A stretch of 64,000 bases of DNA from Plectrocnemia conspersa (lineage: Eukaryota > Arthropoda > Insecta > Trichoptera > Polycentropodidae). Shown piece by piece: positions 1 through 13,800 of this stretch. The position numbers were made by a program, and so were the translations under genes. Numbering within the stretch: position 1 is the first letter of the stretch; every line of letters starts with the position of its first letter. The notes below the pieces were generated by a model that was given only the letters and a program-made list of their open reading frames with translations, had not been told where the DNA came from and ran no database searches. Where the stretch lies: assembly GCA_009617715.1 (NCBI GenBank), contig VTFK01000544.1, forward strand, positions 118,564 through 182,563, written 5' to 3'.

Positions 1-845
1 AGGCACTATGATTTAAATACGGATATAACTCGTACTCTCTTTTTTTTAATTGTTTCCAACAACATTCAGCAAATGCTACAATAATTTATTGCAATAAAAT
101 AAAGTATTTTATAGATATTTTCTCAATCAATTTTATGTTTATTATAATTCTTAAACTAAACGCAAGAGATACATAAATATGATAGATAAAATGGGGAAAA
201 TATTCAGAACTCGATGCGAAGCCTGTAGTGCTTGTATAATAAAACCACATAAGTCAAGTTCACGTCATGCTTTGTATGCATACATTTATACGATATATAA
301 TCATGTAGTTCAAAATGGCAACCCAGAATAAATTACTAAATTTTCTACGACCTTGCAGGAGATTATTATGAGTCACATATTGATTCGTAGTTTTATATAG
401 GAAAACATGATAAAACAGGAGAAGTACAATACAATATCTCAATAAAGCTACTTTTTGTAAATTGCCCGATGTTTCTTCGATTTACTATTTTCAGCATCTT
501 ATGCATATATAAGACCCATAAAATAGCAATTTATTTGTTAATAATAAATTAAATTAAATATTGCAGACTAAATTTTCAGTAAAATAAAAATAATAATGTT
601 ATTATTGTGTTTTCTTCTGGTCATCGTTATTACTTTATAATGTTATCAACTATTTAAAAACCTATTTTTTATCTTATAATCAAATTAATAATCAGAATTT
701 TCACTAATATTTTTAAATATCTGCGGGACTGACCAATTTTTTTTATAAAGTTAGTAAGCTAATAATAATGTAATACTTTCAACGTTTGTTTTTTTAAAAA
801 AAAACATTTAAAAATGGTAGCAACTGTTTTTACCTATACTAAACA
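1..845. other. AT-rich sequence, probable DIP intron
   Basis: This stretch is AT-rich and holds no exon that I can recognise. It lies upstream of the first visible exon of the DIP-type gene. That exon begins with a split codon, so this is most likely intron. The short open frames here have no family motif. Confidence 0.5.
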
Positions 846-1016
846 AGCGCGTACAGTGAGATATATTCCCTTTAGCTCGCTCGCGTGTTAAGTGACGAGA
901 TTGAGTGAGAAGAAATGGGCGTGCGGAACGCATGTGGCGCACGCCCTTATCTCTCACCCACCCTCGTCACTTAACACACGAATGAGCGAAAGAGAAGATA
1001 TCTCACCATACGCGCC
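846..1016. repeat. Fold-back MITE with ~80-bp inverted arms
   Basis: The left arm (about 846-925) and the reverse complement of the right arm (about 938-1016) align over their full length. Shared blocks include GCGCGTA, GTGAGATAT, GTGTTAAGTGACGAG and GGGCGTGCG. The loop is only about 12 bases. The block is clearly more GC-rich than its surroundings. It has no coding capacity and looks like a fold-back miniature transposon whose transcript would form a long hairpin. I see no certain target-site duplication, so the superfamily is unknown. Confidence 0.75.
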
Positions 1017-1736
1017 TGATTCGCTGGAAACAAATAAGGCTAAGAAGAACGCCCCGTAAAAATACCTTTTCTCTTACATAAATAAAAATAATTACAATTG
1101 TTATAAATTATGAATTAAAATTATATAAAATACATAGACGTCGTTTTTCTTAGTTACGAAATATTATGCTATTATTTGTATAAGCGATTTTCAGTATTTT
1201 TCTCTTTACATATATACATGTGTATTTAGCTTGTCTATGAATTTAAAATTATGCGGAGTGTAATAAATCACTATTCATACAATGTAAATTAACCACAAAA
1301 ACATGAAGAACCTATGTAAATATTATAATAATACGTTTTTAATAGCACATTAAACAATATAAATCAAATTTTATCGCAAAGCGGTAAATTTTAAGGAAAG
1401 CGATACGACGACCTACGCCTACGCAGTATTTGCGGCCCTTGGGTTTCGATTTTAATTGATACGTTTAAACACGTTGCGATATCTCACATCGGCATATTAA
1501 TTATGAAATTACGCACGCGTCCGTGTGCAAATTTATTTGCGGCGCTAAGTATTTTATCGGTCGCGAACAAATGATATTGTTAAATTATACAGTGTTCGAT
1601 TGTGATTTATGCCCTCGGCGGGCATTCGGAAAACGATTATTTCCAAGGGATAAACAAAACAAATTGCAGTGGGGCCAACCCAATTAGCTCTATATCGATG
1701 ATGGCAAATTATTTGATTTCGTTATCGTTCTTTCAG
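1017..1736. other. Intron sequence before first visible exon
   Basis: No feature is recognised until the polypyrimidine tract and acceptor AG at 1735-1736. A short open frame from 1602 runs into the exon in the wrong frame and is an artefact. Confidence 0.5.
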
Positions 1737-1895
1737 TGCCACCCGATATTTTGGACTACCCGACGAGCGCTGATATGGTCGTGAGAGAAGGGGCGAACGT
1801 TTCCCTGCGATGTGCCGCTACTGGAGCTCCTCATCCGCAAATCACGTGGAGAAGAGAAGGCGGAGAACTCATAACACTACCCACTGGAGAAGAAG
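1737..1895 (+). CDS. DIP: DIP exon: N-terminal half of Ig domain 2
   Basis: The exon follows a tttcag acceptor and ends at a gtaaat donor. The first two bases complete a codon begun upstream, most likely Val. It encodes PPDILDYPTSADMVVREG, then the first Ig cysteine in SLRCAATGAP and the core tryptophan in ITWRREGGEL, ending TLPTGEE. Asn-Val-Ser is a possible N-glycosylation site. It ends in phase 1. Confidence 0.93.
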
Positions 1896-4800
1896 GTAAA
1901 TATTATTAAAATCGATTCATGAATAGTTCATTAATGCATTTTGCATTTTGACCTCAATGCATTTTATGAGTCACTTGATTGAAACGTTATTATTTTATTT
2001 ATTAATATTATTTCATTGTAAAATCACAATATACGTGCAATAAATATATCTGTCGCCTTGAGAAGAGTTTACCCGCGCATTAGGGTTTATCCTCAAAGCG
2101 ACCGTTTCTTTCCTGTCTTAGCGGCCAGCGACAATTTTCTTACAATAAAACTCGCCCACCTTCTATAATTCATCACCTTAACATAAAAAAGAGCAAACAA
2201 AAAATCTAGTATAAAAAAGCCATTAATATGATCCACTACTAAATATAACGTTATTTTAATTCAATATTTAAAATGATATGAATTATAATTTTTACTAGTA
2301 TTTTCATTATTTTTTTTTACTATTTCAGTTTCAATATTTTAATAACCACTTTACCGTTAACGTGATATATAAAATAATAATGCATACGTAATATATTGAA
2401 TGCATAACCTATGTTTTCTAAAAGCATAACTGTGCTAGTTACCAGCCAGGTTTGAGTTTTAACAAATATTGACTTTCACTGACTATGTAATCAAATTCTC
2501 ATATATCATAGTGAGCAATTTAAATTCTAAATTTACATTACAGCAATTGAGCTCTTTTTCCGCGAAAATATATTATTTTTAGTACAAAGTTTTTTTTTCG
2601 ATATTATCGTTATTATTTTCGAAAAAAAAAAAAAAATATAGTTTTTAAATAAAATATTTCTTATTTCCTTTGTATTATTAATTATAATATGACTTTAATA
2701 AAATTTTATTCGTGGTTCTTTTTTTAAGTGTAATAAGTTTTTGTTATTTTTTTTGGAAACACTTTATATTTTTTAATATTGCAAAACTTAAATTATACCA
2801 TATGTACTATATGTAAAGTTATGCGTTGAAACAAAAAATATGTTTATAGTTATTAGTTTCCTCTTAGCACCTATAGTTTTCTAATAACATTTTTTTTAAA
2901 TAAAGTACGGTACATTAGCTTCTTAAATGAAAAAAGTATATGTTCTCTAAAAAACTTACAAAAAAACTTAAAAACTTTGTTTTTTAATCAATCCAACAAA
3001 AAAAATAGGTTAAAATCACCGAAATGTGTCACGACTAGAGGTTTATATTAACTTTTTATTTTTAATTTAGTCATACATAATAAACATATTAAAATATAAT
3101 TTTTAATTACAAACTATGATTAAAAATGATTTTATTAACTTAATTTAAAATCGTTGCTTATTAAGTTTTATATAATATAAAAATATTAGTACAATTATGT
3201 GGAATTTAAAAATATTGTCACAGCTAGCCGTTAAAACTCTACTAAAAAAAAAAAAATATTTTGTGTAAAGTAATATTATTTTGAGCGAATTAAATGCTAT
3301 TTTTTTTATTTGAATTATTTAATATGTAATTTTTATTATTATATACAATTAACCTATAAAAGCAAAACAAAATGAAAACTAATTTTTTTTAAATATTTCA
3401 AAATAGTAATAAAAAAGCAAAAGCTTTTTTTTTATCTTCTTTGAAAAAGCAATTAGTTTATTATTGTAGTTAGGATTTTTTATATATTTATATTTTATAT
3501 AATAATATATAACATTTTTAAAATACATAAAAATACGATCTGTGCTTTGAACTCTTTAAAATGAATTTAAAAATCAATTAAAAACTATGACTCTTTGTTT
3601 TTCAAACGCCTTACCATATCGATTAAAGTTTGAAAGAATTTCGTTTAAATTTTAGCATTAGGCGCGTACATTTACTCCAACGTTTAAATAAAATTTAACA
3701 ACGCGTAAAAATTGATTAAAACCTACTGAAAAAAAACTTGAGATTGTATTTCAAACAAACCGCATTTTTCAAAGTAGACAAAAACAGGTCCACAAAAAAA
3801 ATGGCGTAACTTTCTTGAAAAAACATTGAACTTGTTTGTGTCTCGTAATCCGTCTCGGGCGACCTTCTCAAAGTTAAAAGGCGTCTCCGGAACTTGACAA
3901 GGGCGTCTATGTCTGGATGTCTAAAGAATTTTACGCGTCATCCGTGTAAAACCTCAATAAACACATCCCGCGTCACAGAGCCCGAATGTCATGCCCATTA
4001 TGGCTATATTGCCACGAACCCATCCATCATGGTGACAAACATTTTTGTCCCTTTTTGCCATTGTTGACAGGACCCGCGTCTCCTGCGAGGCGTAGGTATC
4101 AATTAACAACGTGATTAATCACTTTTATTAAACACCTATCAACACTCACCGCCGCTAATTAGTCTCACCTATCAATCAAGATTTACAATCACCGACGCTA
4201 CGACGTAGCGACTGGCAATTTCTCAGAAATACGATACAACGAAAGTCGCTCGCAGTACAACACAATAAATGCTTCGACATGTACGTTACAGGATAGAAAA
4301 GTTACATAAATTACGTACTGATATTAGCAAAATTACATACTTTTAAAATGTCTTAAACCTTTTCTTTTGATGTAGAAATTTCTGTTAGTATTTGTTTACT
4401 AGAAAAATGATTGTTTTTTGTAATGGTTACTTTTTTCAATGCAAATTCTAGTTGTTTGCATTAATTAATTTTAATATTATTCTAGTCTTATTTATTTTAT
4501 TTTATTATTTTGCTTCAAAATAGAGCAATTTTTAAAACTGCCGTCAAGTCCCCAAATTTCGGTTAGATTTATTTCTAAGTTATTCCTTATACTTACATAT
4601 AATTTTTTAATACATAAAAAAAATGTCAAAGCAGAAAATTGAAAAGGCATTTGCGGTATTTTATTTTGTTTTTGTTCGACATGGGATTTAAAGCAAAAGA
4701 AGTAAAACAGATTTATGGAGACATATATAAGCTTTAAAAATGCCATAAGTGCCTTAAAAAATGTAATTTTGGTCATGGTAATGTTGAAAGACAACCCTTA

Positions 4801-7800
4801 ATCAGGAAAACCACAAAATTAGATAATCAGGCTCTGATGTTTCATGTCAGATCCTCATAAAAGCATTAAAGAATTATCGGTAAAACTTGGCCGACGGCTA
4901 TTCTACATAGATTAAGTTCACTATTAAACGACTAAACTTTATATATACCGGTCATTGATTGAATGAGTACAATGTTTCATATTTTTCAACTAAATGTAAG
5001 TCGAGCATCGTTAACCGTTTGCCGGTTAGGTTGGGTTCGCTACTCAATTTTTAAACTTCATATAAACCGAACACTCATTAGTTACAATAATATTTTTCTT
5101 CCAACTTCCTTCCTGGAGTCTTCCAGCTCTTATAAAGATGAAAACACTCTTCTTGGAAAAGGCTGTAAAGCTCCCGATTGTTTTGTATATACTCGTGCTC
5201 ATACTTAATTAATATTGAACAAGTGAATATCAAAAAATCTACTATTTCATATATTATACTTTTGAAATCAGAGCTTAGCTTCGCCCAACTAGCTAAATGT
5301 TCTGTGTTTTGTTCAATTTATTACACGGTATTTATGAATATTTTACACATGTTTGACCTATGCGACGATAAAAGTGTATGATATCATTATGCCAGGAATT
5401 TGGGATACATAGAGCAGCTCAAACTTAATTCATAGGTTGTGTTTTTATTGCTTGACAGCGAATCGCTTAGGTCAGTTCATTAACGTGAACCTTAAAAATT
5501 TTAAAACGTTTAAAACTGCGGTAATGATAGTGTCTTAAAATCAAATATTTAAAAAAAATGTAAAATAAACATTTTTGTAATTTTTATTTTGCTTTAATTC
5601 TTAATATAAAACATTTTTACTATCTTTACTTTTTTCTCTAAAATGTTTTTTAACAAAGATACGATTTTTTTATTTTTTTTTTAGCCACCATTTTTAAACA
5701 ATATGGTAAATATAGCTGGCTATCATATATTTCCGAGATATTGACAAGTTCTATTTTTTGGCAAAAAAATTAAACTGGTATAATGAAAGCAGCGAAAGTT
5801 GTCGTCTCCTTAATTTTGAGTAAATTCCATATATAAATTTATTATTTTCAGGCAAAATGTGTTTTTATAAGGAATTAAGTTAGGTTGAGTTAGGCTATGC
5901 TACGATTTATCGTAGCATAACCCAACCTAGCCTAACTCAAAAGATTTTTGTTTAAGGGAAAATATTAGTTTATGTATACGTGTTCTTAATTTTATACCTT
6001 CAGGTACACACAAAGACGGTCACCAGGGCGGTGCAACGGGTGCAAGGTACCCAGGCTGCATATTAAGAGGGGGTCTAATTTAAAAAATGAACTTTTTATA
6101 AAAATATATATTATTAATTGTTTTTCTTTAGCGCTATCTGGATGTTTTACAAAAACAATAAAAAAAATTATAGTTTAAAAAATTGAAATTTAAAAAATAA
6201 TTCAAAATATTATTTTTTAAAAAGGTTCAAAACATTTTTTTTTATTTGGACCCCCTCATAGTATGCAGCCTGGGTACCTTGCACTATGCAACTAATTTAT
6301 AAAATTATTAATATATTAATTGCCTAGAAAAAATAAGTAACCAGGGAAATTTTAGTTTTTTTTTAAATTTAATATACATATTAGTTAATGTAAGACATTT
6401 TTATTTTGAGTATAAATATTTTGTCGACTACTCCTAAAAAAAACAATGTAAATATTATTTTTACAGCGTGTTCATAACAGAGTTTTATGCAATAATTAGA
6501 TACGAACATTGTAAAAAAAAACGTTCAATCCAATACTAAAGTAAATATTCGCTAAATTATTCGTGCTTCGAAAATCTGCCGACGGAATTGTGGTTCTGGA
6601 CTAACTCTATTTTGTCCAAGGCCTATATATATAAATCATTCTAAAACTGTAAAATTTGGTCCAGGGATGATCGCCAGTCACCCGTTTATTTGCTTGGATA
6701 ATGAAACAAGAATAGAGACTTGAATCTCATTAACATAACCGCCGTACGGTAAGCAACTCTCGCCTGGTCTATGCTAACAAAACTAAAATAATTCGAGTTA
6801 CTTTGCTAGAGTATATAATAAGCTCTAAAATTTCAGTAAACATAAACAACGTTCTCAAAATATTATAAAAAAATTTCCCACGCTTAACGATGCCAAAATA
6901 TTTGTCAAGCGCACGAAAATGTTAGATTTAATTTTGTAATTATTGCGATGGAGATAAATTTCCTTTTATACTTTTTGCACACAGTGACATCCGTGGAGGG
7001 GCCCGTGTTGAATATAAGCAGAGTGAATCGCTCGCACATGGGACCGTACCTTTGTATCGCATCTAATGGCGTCCCGCCGACAGTCAGCAAAAGAATATCG
7101 CTCACAATTCACTGTAAGTATTGCCATTAAAATATATTTCAAAGTTATTACAGATATGTTTATTTTTATACATTTATTTTACAAAATCATTATTGGATTT
7201 GTAAATTGGATGTACAAATATTGTACATTTATAATAATAAAAATAAAAAAGTTTAGTAACTTATATAGCCATATGATAGCCATAAGTATAAATTATTAAA
7301 CTTTGTTTTTTGGTAAAAAAAAAAATTCTCACTAAAATACTACCGCACTACATAAAAAAACTAATGAAAAAATGATTTCATTGTTACTTATATAAATAAT
7401 TAATATTGCTTGAATAGAATCAGATACATTGAAACCTCAGACAACGAGTAACTTGTTTTACAAGTGTTTTTAATAACACAGGATTAAGTGTTTTTGAAAG
7501 GGTTCCTAGTTATATTTCATTATATTATGATGGCCAGCAGTGATTAATAAAGGTATTACTGAATAAATAATAAATTTACTATTTTATAATAAATTTAAAT
7601 AATTAAAAATGTGCGTGTTAATGATTTTTATATAAATATTTTAGGTTTTGGAACGAATAAACTACAGTTTTCATTATTTCTTATGGGAAAAATTGCTTTG
7701 ATATACGAGTGTTTTGAAATACGAGCACGTTTTCTGTAAGAAATTATACTCATAAACCAAACACATACTGTATATATATAAAAATATTATTTCTTTATTT

Positions 7801-10800
7801 GAATAAATAAGAGTAAACTTTTTATTTTTCCTGTAGAGATCTTAATCTTATAGTTAATGATGAATATTATTATCTTATTAACATTTATACTTGCAAATAT
7901 CATGTAAAAAGAATAAAGATAATAATATAAATAAAATACAAATTAGTTAATATATTTAAAGACTAACTTCATAATATTTTTAAACTATACTTAGTTTCAC
8001 AGTAAAAAAAATCGCTTTTAATGAATAGCTTTAATTATTTTTTTAATGTGGTAAATTTACCTATTTTTAAAATATTGTTTTGAAAATATACAAAGTTCGA
8101 AAGCCAACATTTTACCGCGTTACAGCGAAATCGCATAAACCAAAGAATTATTAAATTTTATATATGTGTTCGTTGGTTTCGCAGGAAGTTGAACTCCTAA
8201 CGGAATTGGTCGTTATTCCACTGCGGTGACCCAATTTGGCTTAAAAATGTTATCGTCCTGTGGTACAACCAGAAAGAGCTATAATTAAATGTCATATTGC
8301 ATATTGTTTCTAAGTTTCAGTAACACTATGAAATAAATTAAAAACACTTAATTGTATTATTTTATATTCATTATAATATAATATAATATGTATTATTATT
8401 TATGAATAATTTTATAGCCATTTAAAGAAAATAATACAACCTTCGTTAAATCTGCATATTGTGTGTAATATAGGATTATAATATTTAAAAAATAAATTAT
8501 TATCGTTGTATTTTATTATATATATAAATATAATAAAACACAAATAGACTTTCTACATTGTTATTCTTAAAAATGTTTGGTTTTTGTTCGCTTTCAAAGA
8601 GCTTAATGCCTTAAGCTTTTTATTGTTCAGAGTTCGATTGTGCTCCCAGCACTTAATCGGTTTATTTATGCGTTAAAAATTCATAAAAACTCACATTGGC
8701 GTGGAAAACAAATAAAAAAAGCCCTTTAGTAAAATAAATTATGTGGAAAATTCAAGCGGATTTGCGAGTATGAAGGGTTGTCCAAAATTCAATATATTAT
8801 ATATTATTTTATTATATTGTGAAATTGTTGCAGTTCCTCCAATGATTTGGATTCAGAACCAATTGGTGGGAGCTGTGGAAGGATCTCCGCTAACGCTGGA
8901 ATGCCATTCGGAGGCATTTCCCAAATCCATAAATTACTGGACCAGAGAGAAAGGAGAAATAGTTCCGCAAGGTATGTAGCAAAATGTCATTTTACTCAGT
9001 AATAAATAAATACGATATATTACCTTTCATCGTACGTATACTGAGCGTTCAACTTTTTTAATCAATACATTTCACCGGAAGGCGAAAAATAATAATTCGC
9101 TTAAGCGAAAGAATTCCGCCGAATGTTTAAGATAGAATCGATCAAGCAACTTTGCTATTCAGCTAAATTTCCCAAACAACTTAAATCCAAATTAACTGCA
9201 TAAATCAATGAAAAGCGATTTATTTCCGCGTTATCATCAATTCGCGCCTTCCGTAAGTAGATTTTCGGATCGCGAATAATTTACTTTGGAAACGTTTAAG
9301 TGTATGCTAAACCGCAAAGGTTGTTGTTTCTTTGATAAGATTTAAATTATCCTTTTTCCGGCGACCGAATTCGTCTGTAATTTTCTTCCGATCGCCACGA
9401 AGTTAATACACTCTAGAAAGCCTGCAATAAAAATGTGAATATTAAAAAAATATGATTTTATTTAATAATTACACACAGCGCTACGGCAACCGAAAGTCAC
9501 GCGATATTACCCCGCTTTTATTGCTTTCGTACAATAATTTCGGGTTCGCCTATTTATATCACAATTATGCGCAGTTTAGAGCCTTATCCGAATTTGTTTG
9601 TCTTTAATGAGCTTTAAATTTTATATCCACACATAAAAAATATATTTAAAATTTAGGAATTTCAACCAATATATTCAAATATATGTACATTTAGTATTTT
9701 AATATAATATACTTATGTACACACTTTATTTCTTTAAAAGTATTTTCAAAAAATATGTAATGTACTTAAAAAAAATGAGCTAATTCAAATCTACTGTCTA
9801 CTGTCACGGTTTTTGCGTTACCAAAATGTATTAATAGTAAATATTGCATAAGATACATATATTTAGAAAGTAAGGAAAGAAGTACATAAGACTATTTATT
9901 TTTGAAGCGACTTACCTTATTTATTTTTTTCAAAACAAACACTATGGATTTATAAAGTCAGAGATTTTCTTGTCTGCTCTATATTTTTTTTTTGATACCC
10001 AGCAATTACTTCATTTAAAAAAAATATTTTTCAGTGACAACATATAGCTATTCATGTTTAACTAAATTCAAAAATTCATTTATTTCTTATATAAAATTCT
10101 GTTTATAAGCTCTACCACGTCATGTGGATCCCAGCGGAAAAATCAGTGTTGTCAAACGAATGAAAAACTGCTTTCTTATTTAGAGTCAGATATATTCAAT
10201 CCTGCGCCTGCTTTGTTTTTTGAAACATGACGAATACTTTATTTAAAAATTAACTAAATCAAGAAAATGACTCTTTTCTTTTCTTAAATTCAATCCCAAC
10301 AGAGATAGCAGTGTTGTCAAACGAGATTGAAATATTCGCTCTTATATTATCTAGTTTTATATTTTATTTTTTAATTTTTTTTAAATTTATTATTACAAAT
10401 CTTACCATCATTATTTGACAAGTTTTTTCCCAACGCGTCATGATGACTATTTATAAAACAAAAACAAAAAAAAAATAAATAAATAAAAAACAGTTATAGT
10501 GCACATCTAAATTATATGAACACCATCCCACAAAAAAATTCCAGTTCTTCATAGCTATCGCCTAAAACATCCTCGTGTTTTCCAAGTGCATTGAGAAGTT
10601 AGATGGCTCGTGCAAGAGAAGCGTTCTCAAGCCCTGACATCCTGGCCGCACCGGTTAAGATTAAGGGACGCGATCGCGACTCACTAGAGCTCACAGCCGA
10701 AAGTCACCAAACACTGATGGGTTGACAACATTAAAAATTAATTAATTAGGTAGACGCTATGCCATTATTGCAACGAATTGTATGCTAGCACCCCTAACAA

Positions 10801-13800
10801 AAAGGCACTTAGAATACAAATACGAATACGGCACGTACTTTCTCTTGTAGTGATATCTCAGAATTTTTATTGAATTCTTTCCAACAATAAAGAGTACATC
10901 GCTTTACTTGGATATCATATTATAAAGCCATATTCATCTCTTGTGATTTCTTTGAGCTATCTTATTTTACATCAGTTTCAAATAATTAATTGCATGATAT
11001 TTACTTACATTTAATAAAATATATTAAATTATTTTTTATTATTCTCAATTTATTTTCAAAGAAAATATAATATTAAAATATAACTGGGGATGAAAAATAT
11101 TAATTGTTAAGAATCAAACAATTTTTTTTAAGTTAATAGCATTTTCAACAAAAACATCAGGTTAAAATACATATAAATCAATTTTTTTATCAACCGAGCT
11201 TGATGTGTAAATTTATTGCATCAGTTATTTTTTAAGCTCGAAAGAGGTTTATATATTTTTGCGGGTGTGGCCGCATGTACTATATACATATTTCCTTTTA
11301 CGACTATCACTAAACCGACACAATAATATAATACACGTTTTCGGATCGCCGTTTTATTGCCGAAAATCGTAAAAAATTTAAAGGCTATATTCATTTCCCG
11401 ACACTAACAGCATAAAACGTAAACGAGTTTCGGTTCATTTTCGCAAGTAATAAATATTTGTATAAAGTGTCGGCGCTAATAAAAGTATGAAGGTCGGTTT
11501 AGTTTTATTTTTCGCCCAATTTCTCCGCTGATTGCCCAGCGCGTAAACTTTGTTGTGTTTTTTTTTTCTTTCTCTCCCAGCTGTAAACATTGTAATTGCT
11601 TTATTATGGATTTTTTACGTTTCCTCGATAATTTATGAGCGTGCGTGTATTTCTGATCTTAAAAGTTACACGTATGTATAGCAACGTTGAACGTTTCAAA
11701 GAAAACTCACAAAAGTCAAAGAACCAGTAAATTTATTATATAATTTAATGAATAAAATATATGCGCATATACATATGTATATATTTTTCAAACGTAGCAA
11801 AAATATGATAATTTTTTTTATTAGATGCTAAAAAAAATTTACCCAAGGTTATTTAAAATTTACGCATAGTTTGATTCAGTATCATTTGAGTATGAAATAC
11901 ATTTTGAAAATAATTAATAATTTTATTTTTTATTAACAAAATTGATTGATATTTTACTAACTGCAAAAAAAATATAAATGTCAATGTGCTGTTACTGATA
12001 TAAACATTTCATATGTGATGAGTCATATGATTCGATATTCAGTAGTTAAAGTGTGTTTACCACTTAAAATTTATTTATTTATTTACCATCAATATTATAA
12101 TATTTTATTTACAGTAAACATTAATTTATATAAAATATATATATATAAAATATAAATAGACGCTACTCAAGTTTACAAATCGAACATATTATTAAGATAA
12201 TTAAAAAATTTATGTATAAAATCACAACACACATTCCTATATTTAATTTATTTTGTACGGTTTTTTAAAATAATTTAGCTGAAATACCAAACTGTTTATT
12301 TTACATAAAAATACTTAAGCTAATAGAATAATTTTACAAAATTGCTTTTATGTTCAGAAGGAGAATGTCTATATTCCTTTTGATACAAATATTATACATA
12401 TACAAAGAATTTTCTTTGTTTTCTTCAGTGAAAGCAGATTTTTAATTATTTCTTAATTAAGAAAATCACTCATTTATCTCTTAAGGTGTAAAAACATACA
12501 TATATCAAAAACGTGTAAATTGCTACTAAAATAAATTTTAGTAGCAATGTCGCACATAAAAAATTATAAACTTCTCATTTGGCGGAATTTAACTCTGCCA
12601 CGTCACACGGATCCCAGTGGAAACGGTAGTGATGGAAAATTAGTAAAATAATCGATGTAATTATATAAAGCATTATCTTTACTATCATATTATTTATTGT
12701 AATACAAATATTATTATAATTTTTGATTCAACAATCCCATTTTACGCCAGCTTTAAGTATTCGTATCGTAAAAGTTTGTATTTTTATAAAGAATAATTCC
12801 CAGGATTCAAATTTGACCTTTAAAACATGTTGCGTTTTTTACTTTATATTTTACAACATAGCCTCTGTGTGTGTTATAAAAATGTAAGAGCACCTACATT
12901 ATAGATAAAAATATTTTAACGGAAGTTAAGCTATATATGAATTAAAAAAAGGTGACAAAATACTGATAAATAGTTACGACGCGACGTGCCATAAAATTAA
13001 ACTATAAAATATCTTAAAAATCTAGAATAAAAAGAATAAATATTTTTTTATTAACAGTGCATTATTAAGATGCTTTCATTTCTTCAAATACAATGCTTCC
13101 AAATTTTTAAGAATATATAAAAACATTGGAATAAATAAGTACACTTTAGTTTTAGGCTAATAAACTACAATATATAACAATTTGATGATAGAGACATCTT
13201 AACCCTTTCAGTGCCTTAAGCATGTGCAAAATTAACGCGTTAACGCGCTTCACTTTGTACTTATTTTACTAACTAATATCAAGTGTTTTATTTAACGTAA
13301 AATGTTTTAACACATAGTGACACCTCCTAAGATAATAAAAAATACTAACGAGAATAAAACTCACGGATGGCATGTATTTGACGTTATTTTTATATAAACA
13401 TATCTTTTTGAAAATATCTAAATATTTTTTTATTAACTTTTATTATTATTATTATTAGCTATGTGGCAACCTTATCAATTGATTTTATATATATGTATTA
13501 AATAAACCTTTATTTCTTATATATTTTACAATATTTTTAAATTATTTTATTTTTATATTTTGTAATGTGACAACCTTGGCTTGGGAGGGGCAAAAATATT
13601 GTGTTTTTTAGGGTAAATTATAGTACTATTGCCACTTTGTATATTAATTTTGTACATCGTCATAATATGCCACGACACATTTTCGAAAAAAAAATATTTA
13701 ATAGATTTTGTTTTTGCCAAAAAAAACGGTTTGTAATATTTTGCGGCGCTTAAAATGTTAAGGACCTAATAAAGTATAAAATTTTAATTAGAGCAATAAT

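Larger units (their letters stand above)
1896..6984 (+). other. DIP intron (5.1 kb)
   Basis: The intron runs from gtaaat to cacacag. It contains a GC-richer block (3840-4260), a mariner relic (4645-4925), a palindrome (5879-5940) and a hAT-type MITE (6024-6284), listed separately. The rest is A/T-rich with many homopolymer runs, and I see no further exon in it. Confidence 0.85.

Noticed and set aside
1602..1784. 60-aa open frame over the first DIP exon
   Set aside because: It is in the wrong frame for the Ig domain; the exon starts after the acceptor at 1736.
4492..4794. 100-aa minus-strand frame
   Set aside because: It is the opposite strand of the mariner relic, whose + strand carries the family motifs.
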